From Condylostoma magnum (lineage: Eukaryota; Ciliophora; Heterotrichea; Heterotrichida; Condylostomatidae), in assembly GCA_920105805.1 (NCBI GenBank), contig CAKKTI010000317.1, positions 5,321 through 25,619 of the forward strand: DNA of 20,299 nucleotides. The letters run 5' to 3'. A program made the translations under genes and the position numbers. The notes under the pieces were generated by a model. The model did not search any database. It saw nothing but the letters and a program-made list of their open reading frames with translations, and was not told the origin of the DNA. Below, piece by piece: positions 7,576 through 18,100 of the stretch (positions are counted from its first letter, which is position 1; each line of letters opens with the position of its first letter).

Positions 7576-10500
7576 CTATCACGACATACTTAGCTTCTGG
7601 AGAATCCTAGATGCATACTTTAACACCTGCTAGTCCCTATGACTCAATAAAGGCTCTACTATACTTCTTACACTCATTTTATCGAACTCTTCCCTACATT
7701 ATCTATAAACACACAAGTTTCCTATAGAAAACAACGCTACTTGCCTTGGACTCTGACTGGGCCCAGGGTCCCTGGCCACTACTTCTAGTAATTACAGCAG
7801 TGCTCCGTGTCGTATCAAATCCATGCACAGTGCATCAGAATTCCTTACAAAATTGCCAAGTGCGCCAGCTGCATTAGCCCTTGTTTTCTCCTCAGGATCC
7901 CTTAAAAGCTCTACTAATAAAGGAACACACGGCCTGAGGTGCTCATACAGCTTATCATTGTGAAACCCTGCATTTCCCACTGCAAAACAAGCAAATTTCC
8001 TAGTGTTTCTATCAGGATCCTAGCAGCATTATATAGCTGCTGATATCAAGTCGTGTCTCAGAAGTAAATCGTAGAAAAAGCTGGAGTGTCTGCATATGTT
8101 TCCTATTAAATTACACACTTTAGATCTCACCCCGGAGTCCTTGTGGTCTATAAGCTTTCTTAGTTGTGCATATAGGTTGGCCTGGTGGATCAGTTCGTAG
8201 TTTTCCTTGCTCAGACGGGCCAGCTGGGAAATTAGGGACAAAGTGTCTATTAAGAGCAGGGCTGAGTTATCGTCCTGTAGCAGATTATACCTAGTGATCA
8301 TTCCAAGCCCGCCACTCTGCACGAATTACTAGGAAAATGATCTGTCAGAGTCAGTGTTTAGGATCATCCGCGCTAGCAGTGAGATGGCTATACTTAGGTG
8401 ATCAGTGTTTAAATGTTTTAGAACATTTAAAGTGACGGGGATGACCTCAGAAGCTGCTAGTTGTCTGTTTATACCTTCTAGCTCTCTAGAGTACACTTGC
8501 ATTGTGTAAGGAAGATTGTATATTCTTAGAATTTAGGCCACTATGAGCCCCACGGCTGATGGCCCTCCTCCGCATACTACTGGCCACTCCATTATGCTAA
8601 TCAGCTAGCTCTCTTTCAGCAGGCTGGTCAAAGTGCGTATTACCTGCTCCTAGAACAGTGCTTGCAATAAGGCCCTGAATTCGCAGTATAGCGCGTCATG
8701 TATAAAGGTAAGTAAGGATATTAATCCTTTAGGTGAAATTTCACTCTTTGGACTCAACTACTAAATCATTCCTACAATTTTCTGTGGTGCTTGTGCTTCT
8801 TGGAGTTATCTTATAAAATCTAGTAATTACTGCCCAGCATTTTCTTACTATGCCAGTGCTATGAACTTACTTAGCAATCTCTGTAGCAAAAGTATAGGGC
8901 CGTCTAAATACCCCATAAACAAGCATCCAAACCCAGAACCTTCAATCCTTTTTAACTACTCCTACCTGTTTTAACTGTCAACATCCAAAAAAGAGCATAA
9001 ATAGCGTATTGTAGCAGGTTGTACAAACCTCTGCATTAGGTTTTCAATGTTTCTACCATTTCCTACTTACAACAACTCAGCCATTAGGCAAGTAGAGGCC
9101 ATAGCTAGTACAGGAGTCTCTACACTTTAACAGTGCTGCTCGAATAACTGTACTAAATACCCTTAGTCCAAATCCAACCCCTCTAATCTTCTCTGACTAA
9201 CAGCAACTTGTTTTAGTAAGTGTGTCATAATCTACATACTTATACTACACAGAATCACATCATCACCCTTGATTTAGCTTATAAGTAAACTTACACCGTT
9301 TCTGTTGGGAAGTACTACCTCTGCAGCCTCCCTGGCCACTCTGACCATTTACAGGAACACTCTTAAAACTGATATTTTAGTCAAATTCCCCTCCTCTTAA
9401 CAGTTATTAAAAATCGTATTCAATGAACTAAGCCAGTCGAACTCATTTAGGCAGTTTCATACCTGCTGTCTTATTCCCTCAAATACATGCAAGGATTCAT
9501 TGAATTCACTGACTATTTCACTTCTATGGCGTTTCCAGGGGAATAGAAAAGTCTCTCCATTGCTAGGATGCACAGTTACAGATATAGCCTGTATTACCGA
9601 CCTGTGCAGTGAGCTTACTTCTTAGGTGAGATTGTAGTTAAGGAGCTGGACAATCATAGGTATTACATTGCTCTCTATGATTTCTTTATATATAAACAAG
9701 CATCTTAGGGGTATCAGTCCGGCCTGGTTAATGAATATACCGGTGGCCTTTACCGCATTTATCTACAGCAAACTTCCATTATCCCCAAAATTCTAGCTGC
9801 TTCCCTATGGATAGTAAATAAGTCTAGGGGCTATACTGATAAACCCTCTTACAAAATTAGGCTCAAGTCCTAATGATTTATTAAAAGTAGCTCTGGCTAA
9901 TAACCCAACTACTCTAATCAACTCCACCATCAGTTCTTATAATTAAGCAGTTCCTCCCTATTCCATCTTAATACACTTCGTGGCCAATTAAATCAGTGTA
10001 GTTGGTAAATTCTAAGATTTCAAGACATCCTTATTAGGATTATCACACTTCCCCTTATTGCATACTCCTGATAAAATCCTTAAAGCATTCTACACTTTGT
10101 TCCTCTTATCCCGATTTGTCTTTATATCACTATTAGTGTTTTATACTAGACTCAAAAATCTTTCCAAAAACGCAGAATCCTGTCTCAGTCTGCTGGCTCC
10201 TTGTTCTGTTTGCACTCCTTACTCATAATTCTGCCAGCTGTCTCCCTAGGGCTCTGAACTCTAAGCCTGTCCTCTAGGCTCCGGCCTAGGGAGTATATTG
10301 GGATCAGTCAGCGTGTTCCCAGATCACCTCAAGTACTGGTCAGCCTTAGACTTCCTTTATGCAATTGCCTCCGGCGACTCCCTTACAAATGCTTGATCCA
10401 GTAAATCCGGCCATGCCAGCCTGTCCTCCGGCTTCTTCTGCAACAATCCCATTAAGAACTGCTTAAACTCCTATCCCATGTTCTCAGGATACCGCACTGG

Positions 10501-11145
10501 GTCCCTTACTATCAAATTAATCAGAGTATATAAGGAGTTAGTGTAGAAGGGAGGCTGGCCTACGAACAACTCGTATAGAATTATACCCAGACTCCACAGA
10601 TCCGCTGTATGGTTGTACGGAAGCTCCTGCACTATCTCCGGCGCCATGTACAGAGGAGTGCCCTTTATAGACGTGAGAACTACAGTGTTAGTAGACATTG
10701 CCCTGGCAAAGCCAAAATCGCATAGTTTTACTATTCCGTGGGCGGATATCAAAATGTTCTGAGGTTTCATGTCTCTGTGTAATATTCTGTTCATGTGAAG
10801 GTAGTACAGGGACTGAACTAGTTGTTAAGCGATCTTTTTCACTTCGGATTCAGGCAAACTGCGATCATCTTCTAGTATTTCGTATAGTTCTCCCTAGGCG
10901 AATTCTGTAACTACACAAATCTCGTGAGGGGTTTCAAAGGAGTCCAGGAGTAGGATTATGTTCTCATGGTGTAGGCCGCGTAAAATTTCTATTTCTTAGC
11001 GAAGACTGCTGAGATCTCGCTCGCTTTTTCCTCTTTTTGTTATAAATTTTAAAGCTACTATTTATCCAGAGTATTTTTTACGGCCTTTGAAGACTCGGCC
11101 AAATGAACCTTCCCCGATTGGATGAAGAACGTGATAATTTTCCAT
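7576..11145 (-). CDS. STK36: Serine/threonine kinase Fused (STK36 orthologue)
   Basis: A single intron-free frame of about 1,189 residues, close to the animal protein (~1,315). The kinase domain (residues 4-255) begins [20 protein letters not shown], with P-loop G11-x-G13-S-F-G16, K33 in V-A-L-K, H-R-D125-M-K-P-Q-N, D143-[22 protein letters not shown]170 and W-P-D-L-L, all typical of Fused and apparently catalytically intact. The rest is ARM/HEAT-like helical repeats, ending with F-A-V-G-N-A-G-F...[20 protein letters not shown] and G-A-L-G-N-F, matching the STK36 C-terminus. In ciliated protists and animals this kinase is tied to assembly of the central pair of motile cilia; its Hedgehog role is animal-specific. 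Gln28 of K-Y-S-G-Q-I-V-A-L-K is a TAA (11062), conserved as Gln in the family; TGA at 10324 and 9457 read as Trp. It ends with TGA-TAG-TAA in tandem (7581 down to 7573); TAG is taken as the stop. Confidence 0.95.
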
Positions 11146-11303
11146 TATTTTTTAGAGATAAAGAGGGATAATATATAGTAAAATAAAATCAATATATACC
11201 AGATATTGCATTTTCTACAACTCAAAAATAAGTTTACTTGCATAAAATCATTGAATTATCTATGAGTATTATTCGTTTTGCAATAAATTAGTTCTTGGTT
11301 GTT
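11146..11303. other. Intergenic spacer upstream of Fused
   Basis: About 158 bp between the Fused start and the stop of the next minus-strand gene. It is AT-rich with a TATATAT run close to the Fused start (about 11170-11200), which could belong to its promoter. No coding motif is visible. Confidence 0.45.
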
Positions 11304-12012
11304 CTAAATTTAGTCCTCTTATTTATCACAGCATAAATCAAGAAAATCACTTAAATAATTAATTGATTTATCTTGAACACTTCTTAGAAATCCAAATTCA
11401 TCTGTTCAAAATCTGGTAGGAGTGTTGAAGCCTCACCCTAAAATAAGAGTTTCTGGTATCTCAAGTTTTAGATTTTACTTATATTAAACTAATTTCAAGA
11501 ACTTTCAAGTGAGTTGATTGTCATATACTGCCTTTTAAGTAATTTCACCTATCCCTCTTTCTATTTTATCGAATAAAGAATCCATTTAAGTATGTAAATT
11601 TTACCTATATATTTACACTAAGTTTGTCAATACCGACAACTGTTCAATTTATCCCTATTACTGTATTTTATAATATTAATACAAATATCCGTTTAAATAC
11701 AGAAATTATGTTCTTCATTTAATATAAATATTAATTGGGAATGCAACAATTCACTCTTTTATAAATGTTTTATTGAATTAGTAGTCCTAATATGATTATA
11801 CAAACATCTACAAAATATTTTAATTGGTATTAAAACGAAAAAATGTTAAATAAAGTAAAGATGTACTAAGATATCAAATTTAAGTATAAAGAATATTGCT
11901 TGATTAAATTTCTGCCATCTTGTTATTCTAATTTTCTATATTAATTTATAATCCTCTTCAATCTGCTTAAATCTTCAATTATTTCACCATCTAAACTGAG
12001 TCGTTGTAGCAT
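11304..12012 (-). CDS. Unrecognised ~230-aa protein, two exons
   Basis: Exon 1 (11634-12012) starts MLQRLSLDGEIIEDLSRLKR and continues as helical, Gln/Lys/Leu-rich sequence with one hydrophobic stretch (F-V-D-V-C-I-I-I-L-G-L-L-I, ~residues 66-80). A 16-nt intron (11618-11633) joins it to exon 2 (11304-11617), which reads MDSLFDKIERGIGEITQKAV, then KLEIPETLILGWGFNTPTRF and W-T-D-E-F-G-F-L-R-S-V, ending in an acidic tail. Exon 2 uses TGA as Trp several times (including N-Q-L-T-W-K-F and R-F-W-T-D-E). The stop is TAG at 11304 (or TAA at 11310). I do not recognise a family. The hydrophobic stretch may be one membrane helix or a buried helix. Exon 2 alone could be a separate gene starting at Met 11585; the one-gene model is preferred because the intron fits in form, length and phase. 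It is divergent from the giant surface-protein gene over 112 bp. Confidence 0.62.
11618..11633 (-). other. Probable 16-nt intron
   Basis: Reverse-strand GTATTGACAAACTTAG, 16 nt, with the GTA...TAG ends expected of heterotrich mini-introns. Its removal changes frame by one and joins the two protein-like frames of the ~230-aa gene. Confidence 0.58.
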
Positions 12013-12124
12013 GTAATTTTATTTTAGCTTTTTACTTAATCATACAACAAAAAAACAATTAATCTGATGGCAGTGAATATTGAAATAATATCACTAACTT
12101 TTTCTAGGTTAAAAGTTTATATAA
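12013..12124. promoter_or_regulatory. Short divergent promoter region
   Basis: 112 bp between the divergent starts at 12012 (minus) and 12125 (plus). It is very AT-rich, with an A8 run near 12050 and TTTATATAAATG abutting the plus-strand start. Both promoters and 5' leaders must fit here. No specific factor site was identified. Confidence 0.45.
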
Positions 12125-15100
12125 ATGATTATTCTTTTGTTAGCAGTATAGGCAAATGGTTAATGTAATCTCAATTGCGGTAATAGCATGGTAGGTTATA
12201 ATTAGATAGGCAATGGTGAATGTAATTAAGAGTGCATGAACCTCTGATGTAGTTTCGACTAGTCATCAAATTCACCGAATGAGGGTTAGCCATAATTTGA
12301 CTGTTAATAGGAATGCGAAGACTAAGGATGTGATCTAGGTCTCCTACGTAATGGAATATGTGATTAGTAATGCGATAATGTCTACTGTGGGTTTGATTTC
12401 GGAGATTGTGGAGTATGTGCCTCCGGATGCACCTAAGAACTTCTAGAAAATGACCAATGTGACTAAAAATGCAACTCTGATATTTGTAGATTTGATAATA
12501 ATAAGTGCGGAGATTGTTCAAGTGGATGCTTTACGAGTATGATTGGAGATGGAGAGTGTTAGGATGAATGCTACACGGAGGATTGCGAGGGAGATGGAGG
12601 AGATTGCTAGGACTAAGAGTGTAGTCCTGGATGCCACGATTGATTGCTTAATAACGCTAAGTGCGATGGAGAGTGCAATACAGAAAGTTGCTAATACGAT
12701 AGTCAATGATGCTTATGTGCTCCTGGCTGTTTTCCTGAAATGCTTGGGGATGGAATATGCTAAAGCGAGTGTTATTATTGTGATGAGGAAGAGGAAGACT
12801 GTAGTGATTATTGTGCTTTAGATTGCTAGAATTCAATGGTAGATGATGGAGAATGTGATGAGTAGTGCCGGGTTAGTGATTGTCGATATGACGGAAAAGA
12901 TTGTGGAAGCTGTGCCCCTGGATGTAGTAGTTGAAAACTTGGTTATTGTAAAACTGAATGCATGGTATACGATTGTAATTGAGATGCCTATTGTAAATAT
13001 GCATCTGCTAGGCATTTAGCTTACATTGTTCAGATCTATTAGAGGGATTGAACTTATATCCACGATCGTTCCTTATGCAGTGACAACAATCCAACCTGTG
13101 ATTTAGTTGAGCTATGGTGGAATTATGCATGCTAAGAAAGCTGTAATACTGAAGAATGTGGTTATGCATTAGCATTTTGCGATAGTTATACAGAGGAAAA
13201 TCCTTGCTAATATGGTATTAAAGATTCATGTCTCTATTGCAGTGGAACAGGACACCCTTATTAATACTTTGGAAAATGCGTAGAAAAATGCCCTATAGGA
13301 TATTATGCTTATGAGGGAAATTGGAATATTTGTATACCTAATGAAGATTTAAGCTCCTAAGAGGAGCCTACTATCTTTTATGTAGGGGATAACCCTGATT
13401 CTACAGAAGAAGGAACTATAGAAAATCCATTTTTAAGTTTGAGTGAGGCAGCTTTAAGGATTTACAGCGCTTATACTAAAATTTATTTATTAAAAGGAGT
13501 TGCTTAATATCAGATTGTATCTTAACCTATGAAGCAGTATGTCAAAAATAAATACAGACCCTTTTAGGATGTTTTTGCTGAGTAAGTAACTATTGAGACA
13601 CTTTTATGCCAAAACTTTGAAAATATTGAAGGATGCTCAAATAGTCCAGTTGAGGTACTAGTAGATCCCTATATACAAGTCGAAGTAAATTAAGGTTAAT
13701 TGATAATGAAAGATATTACACTAAATGCGTAGTTTCCTTTAGGATGTGACTAATGCTTTTATTGTCCTAGTATTGAAAAGATGGATAATAAATTTATTGA
13801 TGATAGGGATGAAGAAATAGCTGAGGGATCTTTTGCATAATAATCAATTTGCAATCAGTTTAATGATAGATCCTTTATTACTAGTTAAAAGAATACCAGG
13901 ATAAATTTAGATAATGTTATATTTAAGAACTTTAGAAGCTAAAATAAAGCGATAATTGAATTGGATGAAACTGAATTAGAGCTACTTAATGTGAATTTCA
14001 TTAATAACTAAGTTGCCATGAGTTAGGATTCCGCTTTAATTGTTTAATTACAGTGTGAAATTGAGCCATACGGATGCGGAAAACTAATCTACAGTGGAGG
14101 AACCGTTGAAATGCTTAATAATGGATATGAAGTTTCTAATACCTTACCTGGGTTGTTAAAAGTACAAGGAATGGATTATATAGAATTAAAAAATCTTAAC
14201 TTTAGAAATAACCTAGTCTTAGGGGCAGAAACAAGCTTATTTGTTGTATAAAAATCGAAGTAAGTAGTCTTTGAGAATATCACAATAGATCAAAACATTT
14301 TAAGCTCTCTTTTTGCTTCTGATTTAAATGAATTTGTTATATCTAATAAATACAATTCAGAAACGAAGCTACTAGAAGATCATTATATAGTTCATGTTTA
14401 TTTTGGTTAAATTGATATAGAGAATACTACTTTCCTCGACACAGGTATTAAAGTAGATTTTGAATAGGACATTTAAAACATTGTACTAAAGGGATTTAAT
14501 TTAACATCAGTTGTACAAATTAACAGCTCATTTTTAAATATTTCTGCAGAAATAAATGCTTCAATTCCTCTAAACAACTATGAAATTACTATTTTAATAG
14601 ACGGAGAAAGTATTCAAGCTACAATTCCGACTAAATATACATAAGTAAAAGACTGAAATGTTACTGATTTCAAAAACAATGACCTAGGGTTGATATAGAT
14701 AGAGAGATAAACATATATAGAAATAGATAACTTACAAGTTCAAAATGCTAATTAGATTGAAAAGAGTATAAATTCATATACAGCTGATTAATTTGTTTTA
14801 AGCAGTGATCTGTATATAAAACAATAAATATTAGAAAAAGAAAACGAATAAGTTTCTCCAATTATAAACTTTTCAAATACTCATAGCTTAATAATTAAGA
14901 ACTCCTCCTTTAAGTAAATCTATAATAAGCACTAAGTAGCTGGATTACGTATAGTAAATCATACGGGAGATTTGATTATTGAATAGACTTAGTTTAAAGA
15001 GATTACTACATCTAATGATTAATCATCAAGTATATTTATATCGATTTTTCAATAATTAATGATTGATTAGTTACTAGTATAATAAAGTATCAATGCGAAC

Positions 15101-18100
15101 AATGAGGCCTTTGGAGCAATAATTATTGAAAGCTCTAATGCCCTTATTGAAATAATCAATTCTAGCTTTATCAGTAACTCAGGAGGTAATGCTGGAGCCT
15201 TATACTTAAAATAAACTTCAGAAGTTATACTAGATAACTGCCATTTTGAAGGGAATAATGCCACTTAAATAAATGCGGGAGCTATTATGTATACCTCAAG
15301 TTTATAACAAAACAGGAATACACTAACACTGTCAAACTCTGTACTAAAAGATAACATCTCCTAATAAAATGGAGGAGGTTTATATATTTAAAATGATTGA
15401 ACTACTGCATAATTAACAGTCAAAATCTAAAATGTTTCAATAATCTAGAACCAAGCTATCAATGGGTCAGCAATATATGTTAAAGATGATTGCAATTTAA
15501 GTAATGAATCGCTTATAATTGACTCAGTAGTAAGTGATAATATCTCAAAAAGTGGCGGATCTATATATTTAAAGCACTCAAAAGGTAACTTACTTATAAA
15601 AGACTCCACTATATCTAGAAATAAAGGAGAAATTGTATCAGGTATATTGGCTTAATATAATAATCCAGCAAAGTTAACGTTAAATAACGTCAAAATAGAG
15701 CAAAATATAGGACTTACATTTATCCAGTTAATGGGTTCAAGCTCAGTAGCATCACTATAGACTTCTAACTTACATGTTAGCTAGAACAAAGGTGCTATAT
15801 TGATTATAAATAACTCGTAACTCTCTGATAATGAAAGTGTGTACTAAGATAATATTAATGAATACAGTGGAGGAATTATACAAATAAGTAATGAATCTGA
15901 AGCATGAATTACAAATTCATAGTTTAAATAGAATAATATAAAATGAAACGGAGGGGTATTTTGAATTAACAGTTTCTCAAAGCTTACAGCTGATAACTTA
16001 ACTGTAGAGAAAAATTCGTCATCAAATAAGGGAGGTTTTATATACATAGAATAAACATCTAAATTTGAAGTAAAAAGCTCATGAATTATCTAAAATACAA
16101 GTGTAAACAAAGGATCTGTTATTTTTATGTCAGGAACATCAGAAACATAGTCAATATTACAAGATTGTTATATAAGTGAAAACTAATCTAGCAATTCTAG
16201 TAGTATTGTATTAATAGATGCAGATTTAATTGTATAGAGAACAACGATAACTAAAAATGAATAAATGAATATATCATCTAGCTTTATACTCAATTTATCG
16301 AATCTTCTTATAGATGATAGTTAAATATTTGATTAAAGAGGATATAACGGGGCAGCAATAAGTGCTTCAACTTCTAGTAATGTTATTATAACAAACTCGA
16401 CAATGTATAACTTGGAAGCTGAAAGTGCGGCTGGGGCTATCTTTTTAATAAGTAGTCGATTATAGATTGATAATTCTGAATTCTATAATCTTAAAGCATC
16501 AATAGGCGGAGGAATTTAGGCTATACAAAGATCTTAAATTGAAATTAGCAACTCATAGTTTAGAAAGTGTTAAGCTGTAATATAAGGAGGAGCCATGGAA
16601 ATTTAAGAAAGCCATATTAATATTACAAATACCTAATTTAATGAAAATACTTAAGGTGGTATATATGGAGTTAATTTATTAGATATAAATATATAAGACT
16701 CACTCTTTACTAGCAATTAATATGTGCAAGGTGGAGCAATTTATTGTAATTCATGTAAGGAATTATTAATAGATAATACAATATTTAACTAGAATTCAGC
16801 ATATGCAGGAGGAGCTTTATATCTAATCAATAACTCTAAACTAGATAGCATATTCACAATATAGAATTCTACTTTTGAGCAAAATAGTGCAAATAATGCT
16901 GGGGGAATATATGTGTAGAATATTGACTTAAAGCTTTCAAATAACAATTTTACAAATAATTCAGCTGTTGCTTAAAATGATGATTCCTTATTCGATGGAG
17001 ATGGAGGAGCTGGATTTTTCTATTGTAATACCTTTGAAAACTGCACAATTGATTTAGATTAAAATGAATTCTTTAGCAATAAAGCTACAAGAAACGGAGG
17101 AGCATGCGACTGAAAGAATATAATTCCTGATATTGATAGTAACATATTCGGAGATAATTAAGCTTTATATGGTAATGATAATAGTTTATTTGCTGTAAAG
17201 TTAAGATCGATTGAAAGAATACTATAAAATGGTGATTTATAAAATATAGCAAGTGGACAATTGGCAAATTAATCAATATAAGTAGGATTGTTTGATTTAT
17301 TTGATTAATTAATAAAGTCAGACGATTAAAGTGAGTGTGAATTGATTTCTTATGATTCGTAAAATGTAGTATTATCTGGAACTATTAAAACATAAGCTAA
17401 TAGAGGAATATGCTAATTTGATTCTTTTATAGTGACTGCTTAGCCGGGTACTGAGCTCTAATTATCTATATTTACTCCTACAATCGATGATTTCATATAA
17501 AATAATCCAGCTTATTCCGAATTATTTGAAAGTGAAACTTAAATCAATGTTGAATTGAGAAAATGTTAAATAGGAGAAAGTGAAGTGAATAAAGCTTGTA
17601 AAATATGTGAAAGTGGGTAGTATAGTTTAGATCCATCATAACCATGTGAAGAGTGTCCAAGTGAAGCTATTTGCTATGGTAATTGGACTATGGTTCCTAA
17701 AGCTGAGTATTGAAGGGCTCATAGATATACTGATCATTTCTTCTTATGTCCTAATCCTCTAGCTTGTATAGGATCTCCAAAGCCTCCTAAATTATCATAT
17801 ACTGGAGAATGTGCAGATGGATACTAAGGTAACATGTGTTAATCCTGCTAAGAAGATTACTCTAGAACTTCTAAAAATGAATGTAATATTTGCCCTGAAA
17901 TAATACTCAATATTGTCAGAATTTCTTTCATTACTATAGCTGTTCTTATGGTAGTTATAATGATAATAAAAACTACTTTAAAGAGTGCAATATACCCGAA
18001 ATCCTTGACATCAGTTTACTTAAAAATATTTGTAAACTATCTTCAACTAGTCAATTTGGCAGCAAGCTTCACACTCAATTGGCCTGATTTAGTATTGTCT

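Noticed and set aside
10698-10910. Plus-strand ORF of about 70 residues
   Set aside because: Antisense to the kinase catalytic loop and N-lobe of Fused; no motif of its own.
12543-12821. Stop-free Met/Glu/Arg-rich plus-strand ORF and minus-strand ORFs at 12171-13015
   Set aside because: They lie in other frames of the Cys-rich LNR region and arise from its biased codons.
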